Below are positions 44,596 to 52,923 of a stretch of 64,000 nt of DNA, in pieces (the stretch's first letter is position 1; the number at the start of each line of letters is the position of its first letter). The position numbers and the translations under genes are program-made. A model generated the notes under the pieces. It had not been told where the DNA came from. It searched no databases and was given only the letters and a program-made list of their open reading frames with translations. The stretch covers positions 124,001 to 188,000 of the forward strand of contig JAGDZR010000010.1 of the NCBI GenBank assembly GCA_049115695.1. Reading direction: 5' to 3'. The stretch comes from JAGDZR01 sp049115695 (GTDB lineage: Bacteria; Bacteroidota; Bacteroidia; Cytophagales; Cyclobacteriaceae).

Positions 44596-46379
44596 ATGAA
44601 AGGGCCCTTGTAATTCGAACATTGATTGTCTTGATGGTAATCGTACTCTCAGTACGATTGTTTTCCATTCAGGTAGTTGATGAAAAATATAAAAGAATTG
44701 CGGAGGACAACATCATCAATGAAATTGTCGATTACCCTTATCGCGGGTTAGTTTATGATAGAAACGGACAGTTGCTGGTTCACAATGAACCTGCATTTGA
44801 TGTGCAGATTGTCCCACATGAGGTTGACTTGGAGGATTCTACAACTATTTGTCGACTACTCGATATTTCGCATGAGGAGTACATGACGGCTTACCAAAAA
44901 GCACGTCGCTATTCAAGTATTCTTCCATCCGTTTTTTATCAAAAGCTATCCAATCAGGAGTTTGCGAAAATCCAGGACCAACTTATCAATCTTAATGGAT
45001 TCTCTGTCCTTCCCCGAACATCCAGGGCCTACAATCATGAATCATTAGCTAATGTCCTTGGCTATATTGGACAAATATCATCGCGCCAACTCCAGAGGGA
45101 CACAACTGGCTATTATGCCGGTGGAGATGATATTGGTATTACTGGTATTGAAAAGCAATACGAAAACGTACTACGAGGCAAAAGGGGAGTTAGCTACAAG
45201 ACAGTAAATGTTCGAGGTATGATCATGGGTTCGTTTCGGGATGGTGAATATGATACTGTGCCAGTTCCGGGTCTTGATATTCAGCTGACAGTCGACCTGG
45301 AATTACAACGATATGCTGAGTTTTTAATGAAGGACAAGATCGGAAGTGTTGTGGCACTCGATCCAAATACCGGAGAGGTATTGGCATTTGTTTCATCCCC
45401 ATCTTATGATCCCAATTTGCTATCCGGCCGCAAATTTTCTGAGAATTATCAGAACATCGCACGCGATACACTAAACCCACTTTTCCAAAGACCCATTCAG
45501 GCCATGTACCCTCCAGGATCGATGTTCAAGACTATTTTGTCTCTGATTGCCATGCAGGAAAAAAGGGTAGGCCCGGTAGAGGAAATCATGTGTGAAGGAA
45601 ACCTGATAGGCGATCACGCTCCTCCGGGTGAATACGATATTCGAAAGGCAATCACTTATTCCTCTAATAATTTCTTCTTTAAAGTCTTTCGAAGAATAAT
45701 TCAGACCGGCACAGAAGAAAGCCCCTTTATAGATTCCAGAATTGGCTTTGAAACATGGCGAAATCATTTACTCAACTTTGGGCTTGGAAGAAAGCTAGGG
45801 ATTGATATCCCGAATGAGGTGTCTGGTTTGGTTCCTAGCCTGAATACCTATGATAGGGTATATGGTAAAAACAGATGGAAATTTTCTAACATATACTCAC
45901 TAAGCATTGGGCAGGGCGAGCTATTGGTAACTCCTCTGCAAATGGCAAATCTTGGCGCAATTCTCGCCAACAAAGGCTTCTATTACACTCCTCATCTCAT
46001 TAAGACAATTGAAGATCAGGGCCCTGTAACATTCGTAAAGAACGACGTAGGGATTGATTCAATTTATTACAACGAAGTGCTTGAGGGAATGAAGCAGGTG
46101 GTAACGATAGGAACTGCACGAAGAGCATTCATGTCCGATCTTCAGATTTGTGGCAAGACATCTACTGTGCAAAATCCACATGGCGAAGATCATTCAGGGT
46201 TCATGGGATTTGCCCCCATGAAAAAACCTCAAATCGCTGTGGCGGTTTATGTTGAAAATGCCGGAGAAGGTGGCCGTGCCGCTGCGACCATTGCTGGACT
46301 ACTTGTAGAAAAATATGTTCGAGGAGAAATTACTCGTCCATGGTTTGAAAATTATGTCTTGGAGGGAGATTTTCTATAA
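44592..46379 (+). CDS. mrdA: Penicillin-binding protein 2 (elongasome transpeptidase)
   Basis: This is a D,D-transpeptidase cross-linking lateral peptidoglycan, partnered by RodA. The 595-residue protein has an N-terminal anchor helix (about 8-25) and a pedestal/dimerisation domain beginning near the conserved YRGLVYDRNG. The transpeptidase domain has the active-site serine S310 in YPPGSMFKTI, SSNNFF as the SxN motif, and CGKTSTVQNP as the KTG-like box with Ser in place of Gly. It is followed directly by rodA. Confidence 0.95.
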   Translation: MNERALVIRTLIVLMVIVLSVRLFSIQVVDEKYKRIAEDNIINEIVDYPYRGLVYDRNGQLLVHNEPAFDVQIVPHEVDLEDSTTICRLLDISHEEYMTAYQKARRYSSILPSVFYQKLSNQEFAKIQDQLINLNGFSVLPRTSRAYNHESLANVLGYIGQISSRQLQRDTTGYYAGGDDIGITGIEKQYENVLRGKRGVSYKTVNVRGMIMGSFRDGEYDTVPVPGLDIQLTVDLELQRYAEFLMKDKIGSVVALDPNTGEVLAFVSSPSYDPNLLSGRKFSENYQNIARDTLNPLFQRPIQAMYPPGSMFKTILSLIAMQEKRVGPVEEIMCEGNLIGDHAPPGEYDIRKAITYSSNNFFFKVFRRIIQTGTEESPFIDSRIGFETWRNHLLNFGLGRKLGIDIPNEVSGLVPSLNTYDRVYGKNRWKFSNIYSLSIGQGELLVTPLQMANLGAILANKGFYYTPHLIKTIEDQGPVTFVKNDVGIDSIYYNEVLEGMKQVVTIGTARRAFMSDLQICGKTSTVQNPHGEDHSGFMGFAPMKKPQIAVAVYVENAGEGGRAAATIAGLLVEKYVRGEITRPWFENYVLEGDFL

Positions 46380-47651
46380 ATGAGAGGAGAAAGGCTTACA
46401 AGGCAAATTGATTGGTTAACCATATTCATATACCTAACCTTGGTGGTGCTGGGTTGGTTCAACATCTATGCAGCTGACTATGATCCCGAACTGAACCAAA
46501 GTATGTTCAGTCTTTCACAAAGCTCGGGAAAGCAGCTACTTTGGATTGGAACAGCTATGGTTTTGATTATCATTGTTTTAGCCTTGGATTACCGATTTTA
46601 CGAGCAGTTTTCCTTCATTGTCTATGGAGTTGCCATTTTCTTGCTCGTGTTTGTACTGTTTTTTGGTAAAGAAGTAGCTGGTTCACGATCATGGTTTGAG
46701 ATAGGTAGTTTTAGGCTGCAGCCATCTGAATTCGCCAAAATTGCTGCCGCTCTAGGCTTGGCCAAGTTCTTTGGTACGGCCAATCGTAAAGTTTCAAATA
46801 ATAGAGATTTGATCCTCTCTAGTTTGTTTTTTCTTACACCTCTTGGTCTGATAGTGCTTCAGGGAGACGCAGGAACAGCCATGGTCTATCTGGCATTTTT
46901 TATTGTGCTCTTTAGAGAAGGAATGTCCCCTATGCTGTTGATGAGTGGACTTGGAATCATAGCGCTATTTCTGTTGACACTTGTGCTGAATAAAATAATC
47001 CTCATCATTGGTATTGTAGTCATTACATTGGTAGTGGCCGGAATCATGGCTCGTAGTTTGAAGCGGGCAGTGGTCATCGGAATTGCTGCCATTTTGTCCA
47101 TTGGCATAGTGGTGTCTGTTGAGTTTGTGCTAAATGACGTCCTCAAATCTCACCAACGAAAACGAGTGAACCTTTTGATTAACCCCAATGCTGACCCTTT
47201 AGGTGTAGGGTGGAATACTACTCAGTCAAAGATTGCCATAGGATCTGGTGGTTGGACAGGAAAAGGCTATTTGGATGGCACTCAAACGAAGTTTGACTTT
47301 GTTCCTGCTCAAACCACTGATTTCATTTTCTGCACAGTAGGAGAAGAGCATGGCTGGATTGGGAGCACGGCTGTATTGATCATTTTTGCTGGCTTGCTTT
47401 TCAGGCTTTCATTTCTTGCTGAAAGGCAGAAATCTCTTTTCACACGAGTATATGGCTATTCCGTAATTGCAGTGATTTTCTTTCATTTTGTCATCAACAT
47501 TTCCATGACAATTGGTTTGTTCCCGGTTATCGGGATTCCCTTACCATTTTTCAGTTATGGAGGATCTAGTTTGTGGTCCTTCACAATACTTCTATTCATT
47601 TTTTTAAAGCTGGATGCACACCGAATGCAAGTATTGCAGCGGTCGTCCTAA
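46380..47651 (+). CDS. rodA: RodA SEDS-family peptidoglycan glycosyltransferase
   Basis: RodA polymerises lipid II in the elongasome. The 423-residue protein has about ten helices. Family motifs include GSRSWFEIGSFRLQPSEFAKI, GDAGTAMVYLAFF with the catalytic Asp, TQTKFDFVPAQTTDFIF, and GIPLPFFSYGGSSLW. Its first codon overlaps the last base of the PBP2 stop. It converges with mazG, the two stop codons being 14 bp apart. An imperfect short hairpin lies in the gap, but there is no clear terminator. Confidence 0.96.
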   Translation: MRGERLTRQIDWLTIFIYLTLVVLGWFNIYAADYDPELNQSMFSLSQSSGKQLLWIGTAMVLIIIVLALDYRFYEQFSFIVYGVAIFLLVFVLFFGKEVAGSRSWFEIGSFRLQPSEFAKIAAALGLAKFFGTANRKVSNNRDLILSSLFFLTPLGLIVLQGDAGTAMVYLAFFIVLFREGMSPMLLMSGLGIIALFLLTLVLNKIILIIGIVVITLVVAGIMARSLKRAVVIGIAAILSIGIVVSVEFVLNDVLKSHQRKRVNLLINPNADPLGVGWNTTQSKIAIGSGGWTGKGYLDGTQTKFDFVPAQTTDFIFCTVGEEHGWIGSTAVLIIFAGLLFRLSFLAERQKSLFTRVYGYSVIAVIFFHFVINISMTIGLFPVIGIPLPFFSYGGSSLWSFTILLFIFLKLDAHRMQVLQRSS

Positions 47652-47665
47652 GCAAAAGCAATGGC

Positions 47666-48484
47666 TTATAGATCCTTAGCCTTTTCCCAATAGATATCCA
47701 TTTCAGCTAAGGTCATATCTGAGATGTTTTTCCCTTCCTTTTTGGATGCTGATTCCAGATATTGAAATCGTTTGATAAATTTTTTATTCGTTCTCTCAAG
47801 CGCCTCCTCTGGATTAATCTCGACAAATCGTGCATAATTGATCAATGAAAAAAGTAAGTCACCGAACTCGCTTTGAGCCCTTTGCTCATCAATAGGACGA
47901 TCAGTAGTAGCATCAAACTCAGCCCTAAACTCCTGCATTTCCTCCTCTACTTTTTCCCAAACCTGTTCCTTTTTTTCCCAATCGAACCCAACACCTCTTG
48001 CTTTTTCCTGAATGCGCATAGCCTTAACCAGTGCTGGCAGAGAATTAGGCACTCCACCTAATACTGACTTATTTCCCTTTTCCTTAAGCTTGATTTTCTC
48101 CCAGTTTTCCTTCACGGTTTGTTCATCCTCAGCCTTCACATCACCATAGATGTGTGGATGTCTTCGAATCAATTTTTCACAAACCTGATTGAGCACATCA
48201 GCCATGTCAAATGATTGCTTTTCACTTCCTATGCGTGCATAAAAAGCCATGTGAAGCATTAAGTCTCCCAGCTCCTTTTTCACTTCTTCAAGATCATTTT
48301 CAAGTATGGCATCTGACAGCTCATACGTCTCCTCTATGGTTAAATGACGAAGCGACTCCAGGGTTTGCTTTTTATCCCATGGACAGTTCTCGCGGAGCTC
48401 ATCCATAATCGTCAGCAGTCGATCAAAAGCTTCAAGTTTTTTAGCCCTATTTGAGTCAGTCGAGGAAACAATATGATTGGCCAT
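47666..48484 (-). CDS. mazG: Nucleoside triphosphate pyrophosphohydrolase MazG
   Basis: MazG hydrolyses (d)NTPs to monophosphates, a housekeeping and stress role. The 272-residue all-alpha protein has two MazG domains. The first has CPWDKKQTLESLRHLTIEE and ELGDLMLHMAFYARI with metal-binding Glu/Asp residues. The second is near 170-250, with the SEFGDLLFSLINYAR segment. Upstream, an interleaved divergent promoter pair (48542-48582) appears to drive this gene and the small Cys-rich gene. Confidence 0.94.
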   Translation of the reverse strand: MANHIVSSTDSNRAKKLEAFDRLLTIMDELRENCPWDKKQTLESLRHLTIEETYELSDAILENDLEEVKKELGDLMLHMAFYARIGSEKQSFDMADVLNQVCEKLIRRHPHIYGDVKAEDEQTVKENWEKIKLKEKGNKSVLGGVPNSLPALVKAMRIQEKARGVGFDWEKKEQVWEKVEEEMQEFRAEFDATTDRPIDEQRAQSEFGDLLFSLINYARFVEINPEEALERTNKKFIKRFQYLESASKKEGKNISDMTLAEMDIYWEKAKDL

Positions 48485-48541
48485 AAAAAGTTTTTTGAAA
48501 AGTGAATTATTGCAGGAATAACAGTGTTAATTCAACAATGG

Positions 48542-48576
48542 TTGGCAAAGTTAACCAACTGGTTTATATACCTTTG
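48542..48576 (+). promoter_or_regulatory. Promoter of the small Cys-rich membrane protein gene
   Basis: TTG at 48542-48544 and TACCTTTG at 48569-48576 (exact TAnnTTTG) are 27 nt apart. The predicted start near 48583 lies 10 nt before the ATG at 48593, and this is why the longer in-frame reading from 48524 is rejected. An inverted repeat AACCA-(2 nt)-TGGTT lies between the boxes (48553-48564). Confidence 0.5.
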
Positions 48577-48582
48577 CGCAAA
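48546..48582 (-). promoter_or_regulatory. Promoter of mazG, interleaved with a divergent promoter
   Basis: On the minus strand TTTG (48582-48579) and TAACTTTG (48553-48546) are 29 nt apart start to start, and the box matches TAnnTTTG exactly. The mazG ATG at 48484 would then have a leader of about 55 nt. The element physically interleaves with the plus-strand promoter at 48542-48576. Confidence 0.5.
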
Positions 48583-48592
48583 ACAAATTCTT

Positions 48593-48823
48593 ATGGCAAC
48601 AGTTTTCTTAGCTATCGGATTCATCGCTCTATTTTTCATTGGCATGTCGGTAAGACTTTTCCTGGTCAAGGATGGTGAATTCAAAGGGACCTGCGCTTCA
48701 CAGAGTCCATTTTTGAACCCGGAGGGGGCCACCTGTGGTTACTGTGGACGAGAGGTCAAGCCAGGGGAGGACTGTGCTGAACCTACATCCGAAGTGGATA
48801 AGGTGATGGCAAAATTCAATTAA
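48593..48823 (+). CDS. Small membrane protein with Cys-rich tail, conserved type, function unknown
   Basis: This is a 76-residue protein with an N-terminal membrane helix (about 2-21). A soluble tail follows with five cysteines: GTCAS near 33, then CGYCGREVKPGEDC (about 49-62). The CxxC plus further Cys suggests a small zinc or iron-sulfur binding site. Similar Bacteroidota proteins are annotated only as membrane or secreted protein, from memory of the family. The ATG at 48593 is supported by a promoter box just upstream. It sits between mazG and glmM, which has its own promoter. No function can be given. Confidence 0.75.
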   Translation: MATVFLAIGFIALFFIGMSVRLFLVKDGEFKGTCASQSPFLNPEGATCGYCGREVKPGEDCAEPTSEVDKVMAKFN

Positions 48824-48839
48824 TCAGATTTTTTATCGT

Positions 48840-48873
48840 TTTGTTTTCCGACTTAAGGAAAACTCTATATTTG
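48840..48873 (+). promoter_or_regulatory. Promoter of glmM
   Basis: TTTG at 48840-48843 and TATATTTG at 48866-48873 have exactly the -33/-7 spacing of the Bacteroidota consensus (26 nt start to start). Transcription would start near 48880. The glmM start is a TTG at 48898, because an in-frame TAA lies at 48886-48888 and no ATG is available. Confidence 0.6.
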
Positions 48874-48897
48874 CGCTCCGCTAAATAACTAGGACAC

Positions 48898-50289
48898 TTG
48901 ACATTAATTAAATCAATCTCTGGCATAAGGGGAACCATTGGCGGTAAACCCGGCGAAACACTCTCGCCACTTGATGTAGTAAAATACGCTGCAGCATATG
49001 GAGAGTGGATCAAATCAAGAAATACAAGAGATTCCAAATCCAAAGTGGTCATCGGTCGTGATGCCAGACCCTCTGGGCCAATGATAGGCAGTTTAATCGC
49101 CAATACCCTACAGGGACAGGGTATCGATGTGATAGATTTGGAACTGTCAACGACACCAACTGTCGAAATGGCAGTAGTCGCTGAAGAAGCAAATGGCGGA
49201 ATAATCATAACGGCCAGTCACAATCCGGCAGGATGGAATGCTTTGAAACTTCTCAATGAGAAAGGTGAATTTGTTTCTAGCCAGGACGGCCAACAAATTC
49301 TGACCATTGCTGACACTGAGGGCTACACATTTGTGGATCCCAAAAAATTCGGCATCTGTGAAGTAAAGGATCACTATATCGACTGGCACATCGAACAAAT
49401 CCTCTCGATGGAATTGGTGGATGCAGATGCCATCAAAAAACGAAAATTCAAAGTAATCCTCGATGCTGTGAACAGCACAGGAGGAATTGCCGTGCCTGCA
49501 TTGTTGGAGAAATTGGGTGTTGAAGTCGAAAAACTTTATTGTGAACCCAATGGCATGTTTCCACACAATCCTGAGCCACTTCCAGAAAATATTACGCATA
49601 TATGCTCTGAAATGTCTAGTGGTCAATATGACTTAGGCATAATAGTAGACCCTGATGTTGATCGATTGGCACTCGTCAGTGAAAATGGCGAACCATTTGG
49701 TGAAGAGTATACGTTGGTTGCTGTTGCAGACTATATGTTAAGCAAGCGACAGGGTAATTCCGTATCGAATCTATCTTCTACCAGGGCGCTAAGAGATGTT
49801 ACAGAGAAACGTGGAGGTGAGTACAGTGCTTCGGCCGTCGGTGAAGTAAATGTTGTTACCAAAATGAAAGAGGTAAATGCAGTAATCGGTGGTGAAGGAA
49901 ATGGAGGCATTATTGTTCCTGAACTGCATTATGGTCGAGATGCCTTGGTTGGAATTGCGCTTTTTCTTTCTCATTTAGCCCAGTTTGGAAAGAGCGCAGC
50001 AATGTTGCGTTCCACTTATCCAAGCTACCATATTTCAAAAAATAAGATTGAGCTTACTCCTGAAATCAATGTTGATAACATTCTTGAAGAACTTAAAATC
50101 AAGTATGTGAAAAATCCAATCAACGATGTGGATGGTGTAAAAATCGAATTCGACAAAGAATGGGTGCATTTGAGGAAGTCAAATACTGAGCCTATCATAA
50201 GGATTTATGCTGAATCCGAAAGTCAGGCAACCGCTGAACACCTGGCCAATAAACTTATCTCTGACATTAAGGAGATCATAGCAGAATAA
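48898..50289 (+). CDS. glmM: Phosphoglucosamine mutase GlmM (phosphohexomutase family)
   Basis: It interconverts glucosamine-6-phosphate and glucosamine-1-phosphate for UDP-GlcNAc synthesis, which also supplies the HexNAc of the polysaccharide locus. The 463-residue protein has the phosphoserine loop TASHNPAGWNALK (S107), the metal loop DPDVDRLAL, the sugar loop GEGNGGII and the phosphate loop RKSNTEPIIRIYAE. The translation start is a rare TTG at 48898: a stop precedes it in frame, and the N-terminus TLIKSISGIRGTIGG is the conserved family start. Closely related phosphomannomutases share the fold, but the SISGIRGTIG start favours GlmM. Confidence 0.88.
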   Translation: MTLIKSISGIRGTIGGKPGETLSPLDVVKYAAAYGEWIKSRNTRDSKSKVVIGRDARPSGPMIGSLIANTLQGQGIDVIDLELSTTPTVEMAVVAEEANGGIIITASHNPAGWNALKLLNEKGEFVSSQDGQQILTIADTEGYTFVDPKKFGICEVKDHYIDWHIEQILSMELVDADAIKKRKFKVILDAVNSTGGIAVPALLEKLGVEVEKLYCEPNGMFPHNPEPLPENITHICSEMSSGQYDLGIIVDPDVDRLALVSENGEPFGEEYTLVAVADYMLSKRQGNSVSNLSSTRALRDVTEKRGGEYSASAVGEVNVVTKMKEVNAVIGGEGNGGIIVPELHYGRDALVGIALFLSHLAQFGKSAAMLRSTYPSYHISKNKIELTPEINVDNILEELKIKYVKNPINDVDGVKIEFDKEWVHLRKSNTEPIIRIYAESESQATAEHLANKLISDIKEIIAE

Positions 50290-50293
50290 AGTA

Positions 50294-50331
50294 TTTGGAA
50301 ATCAAATTAGCGACACTTCTTTCTACCTTTG
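50294..50331 (+). promoter_or_regulatory. Promoter of the cysteine desulfurase gene
   Basis: TTTG at 50294-50297 and TACCTTTG at 50324-50331 are 30 nt apart. The -7 box is exact; the spacing is a little long. Transcription near 50338 supports the ATG codons at 50355/50358 over the GTG at 50346. Confidence 0.5.
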
Positions 50332-50354
50332 CAGAGTAGACTACAGTGCCTAAT

Positions 50355-51500
50355 ATGATGAAAGTTTATTTGGATAATGCGGCCACCACCCCAATGGACC
50401 CGCAAGTATGGGAGGCAATGCTCCCAATGATGCAAAATCACTTTGGAAACCCTTCTTCGATTCACAGCCATGGAAGGGAAGTGAGGTCTCAAATTGAGAA
50501 GGCCAGAAAGAAGGTAGCCGAGTTGCTTAATACTTCCCCAGCCGAAATATTTTTCACTTCAGGTGGAACCGAAGCAGATAACACAATCTTAACAAGATGT
50601 ATCATTGATCTTGGCGTAAAAAGAATTATCACCTCAAAAATTGAACATCATGCAGTGCTGCACACTGCCGAACTCTTGTCCGGCACTAAAGGTGTAGAAC
50701 TATCATTTGTTCAATTGGATAAAGATGGGACAGTAGATTTAAACCATCTGAAATCGCTACTTCAGTCAAGTGATCAAAAAACGCTGGTAAGTCTGATGCA
50801 TGGCAACAACGAAATAGGCAATCTCATTGACTTGCATGAAGTTGGGACAATATGCAAAGAGCATAGCGCTCTTTTTCATAGCGATACAGTTCAGACAATG
50901 GCTCACCTGCCTATTGATCTCGAAAACACTCCAATTGATTTCATTGTGGGAGCCGCTCACAAATTCAATGGCCCAAAGGGAGTTGGTTTTATGTATATCA
51001 ATCATAATGTCAAGATTTCGCCATTCATTCATGGTGGTGCACAAGAGCGCAACATGCGAGCTGGAACTGAAAATGTCTATGGCATCATAGGATTAGCAAA
51101 GGCTTTGGAGATTGCGCATGAAGAAATGACCTCTCAAAAAACACATATTGAGGGTCTTAAAAAACAAATGATTGAGCAACTAAAGGCCAACATTCCGGAC
51201 GTCCTATTCAATGGCAAGTCTGACTCTCTTGACGAAAGTCTCTACACAGTTTTGAGTGTTAGCCTTCCTCCTTCACATATGAAAGACATGTTGTTGTTTA
51301 GCCTGGATATTGCCGGCGTTTCTGCGAGCGGTGGAAGCGCATGTAGCAGTGGATCTAATATTGGGTCGCATGTCCTTGCAGAACTGGATAGAGATCAGGA
51401 AAGAGGCGCAATTCGTTTCTCATTTAGTAAATTCAATACGCCCGAAGAAATTAATTATGCAGTTGAAAAACTTAGTGTCATTCTCGCTGTTCCGGCATAG
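50355..51500 (+). CDS. Cysteine desulfurase (IscS/NifS type)
   Basis: This is a PLP enzyme that takes sulfur from cysteine for Fe-S clusters and tRNA thiolation. The protein has 381 aa from the ATG at 50355; ATG 50358 and GTG 50346 are alternatives. It has VYLDNAATTPMD at the N-terminus, FFTSGGTEADN, SKIEHHAVLHT, the PLP lysine in GAAHKFNGPKG, GGAQERNMRAGTEN and the catalytic cysteine in SGGSACSSGS. The neighbours do not include iscU or hsc genes. The 3' end overlaps the secreted amidase gene by 44 bp. Confidence 0.93.
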   Translation: MMKVYLDNAATTPMDPQVWEAMLPMMQNHFGNPSSIHSHGREVRSQIEKARKKVAELLNTSPAEIFFTSGGTEADNTILTRCIIDLGVKRIITSKIEHHAVLHTAELLSGTKGVELSFVQLDKDGTVDLNHLKSLLQSSDQKTLVSLMHGNNEIGNLIDLHEVGTICKEHSALFHSDTVQTMAHLPIDLENTPIDFIVGAAHKFNGPKGVGFMYINHNVKISPFIHGGAQERNMRAGTENVYGIIGLAKALEIAHEEMTSQKTHIEGLKKQMIEQLKANIPDVLFNGKSDSLDESLYTVLSVSLPPSHMKDMLLFSLDIAGVSASGGSACSSGSNIGSHVLAELDRDQERGAIRFSFSKFNTPEEINYAVEKLSVILAVPA

Positions 51501-52923
51501 TGTATTCATTTTTCTTTTGCTCCAATCCAGCATTTCTTCTGCTCAAGAAACCAAGTCATTTGTTCACGCACTAAAAACTACCCCCCAATCTCAAATTGTG
51601 TTTTCGGGTGATCACATCACAGCGGTTGCTGTAACTGTTGAGGATCCGGTATTGATGATTGTGACACTCGTTGCTGACTCAATGGAACTGTTGGTGCCCT
51701 TTGATCAGGACGCAGATGGAAATCAATACTTTTTGTCTCTTCCTTATCCCATTTCTGAAGGTACGATAGTTTTAGAACATCCGGCTCCCGTAGCACTCTA
51801 CCTTATCAACAGTGGAACTCTTTCAAAAGCCACCAGAACGGAAAGTCTAACCCTGAACAGTTGCAGCGAACCCGTCACATACATTCCACAAAGCAGTTGG
51901 AGAGAAGGGCTTCCCGCTCCCAATTACAACAGATCATTTCATCAAGTTGAGCATGTAATCCTACATCATTCAGCAGGATCAAATACCAACACAAATTACA
52001 CTCAGGTGGTAAGGGATATTTACCTCTACCATACTCAGGTGAATGGGTGGTCTGACATAGGTTACAACTATCTGGTGGCCCAAAATGGAGCACTATATGC
52101 GGGGCGAGATCCGGATGAAGGCGAGCAAAACCTGGTTAGGGGAGCACATTTTTGTGGTAAAAATACAGGTACAATGGGGATCTGCTTATTGGGTAATTAT
52201 CAAACCACTACACCATCAAATGCCTCAATAACTACAGTTTATAGATTCCTCACACTTGTATTCTCTGAATTGGATTTAAACCCCCTTGAATCAGCTGTAC
52301 ATCGAGGAAATGAACTTGGTCGTCTTGCAGGTCACAGAGATGGATGTGCCACGCTATGCCCGGGCGAAAACTATTATGCACAACTAACGGATATCAGACA
52401 AACAGTTTTTGAGGGAGTTGCGCCATGTGTCGTTGATCCTGAAATGACATTTACCGTAAGTGACTCTCTGATAGCTCCAGGTGAATCCATCACTTTGAGT
52501 CATCAAAATATTGGTTACAAACTGATCAATTGGGTAGCGCCCGGAGGAAATCCATCATTAAGTGACGCAGATTCAATCAATGTTACTTTTCACAAACCCG
52601 GCTCATATGACATTTCAATGATAGTTGAATGGTTAGGAGAACTGGATACGCTTACTAAATACGATATCGTAAAAGTGACATATCAAGCTGATTTACCAAT
52701 ATTTTATCCCAATCCACTTAGCGAAAATCGAATACTGGAAATGGATTTTGAGGAGACAATAGAACAGATACAATTATTTGATAAGTCAGGTAATCAATTG
52801 GCCTTTTGGAATGACGTTTCCAGTCCTATTCAGCTACCGCTTCACTTGAACAGAGGAGTTTACTTCCTCTATTTCAAATTTGAAGATAGATGGTTGAGTC
52901 GGAAGGTTGTGCTAAGGAACTAA
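51457..52923 (+). CDS. Secreted N-acetylmuramoyl-L-alanine amidase/PGRP with T9SS sorting tail
   Basis: This is a zinc amidase expected to cleave peptidoglycan peptide-glycan bonds outside the cell. From the ATG at 51457 (488 aa) it has a signal peptide (FIFLLLQSSISSAQE). A region with few landmarks precedes the PGRP/Amidase_2 domain (about 165-325): VILHHSAGSNTN with zinc His, DIGYNYLVAQNG, and GHRDGCATLCPG with zinc His and Cys. A PKD-like segment (about 340-410) follows. The C-terminal T9SS type A sorting domain starts at IFYPNPLSEN and ends with KVVLRN. The start lies inside the cysteine desulfurase gene (44-bp overlap), which is unusual for an unrelated pair. The stop overlaps the convergent M20 peptidase by 4 bp. 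Confidence 0.9.
   Translation: MQLKNLVSFSLFRHSVFIFLLLQSSISSAQETKSFVHALKTTPQSQIVFSGDHITAVAVTVEDPVLMIVTLVADSMELLVPFDQDADGNQYFLSLPYPISEGTIVLEHPAPVALYLINSGTLSKATRTESLTLNSCSEPVTYIPQSSWREGLPAPNYNRSFHQVEHVILHHSAGSNTNTNYTQVVRDIYLYHTQVNGWSDIGYNYLVAQNGALYAGRDPDEGEQNLVRGAHFCGKNTGTMGICLLGNYQTTTPSNASITTVYRFLTLVFSELDLNPLESAVHRGNELGRLAGHRDGCATLCPGENYYAQLTDIRQTVFEGVAPCVVDPEMTFTVSDSLIAPGESITLSHQNIGYKLINWVAPGGNPSLSDADSINVTFHKPGSYDISMIVEWLGELDTLTKYDIVKVTYQADLPIFYPNPLSENRILEMDFEETIEQIQLFDKSGNQLAFWNDVSSPIQLPLHLNRGVYFLYFKFEDRWLSRKVVLRN

Noticed and set aside
47651..47700. Possible terminator hairpin between rodA and mazG
   Set aside because: The stem is only about 5 bp and there is no T-run.
48524..48592. Longer reading of the small Cys-rich protein from 48524
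   Set aside because: An exact -7 promoter box (48569-48576) lies inside it, so the transcript would begin after this start.
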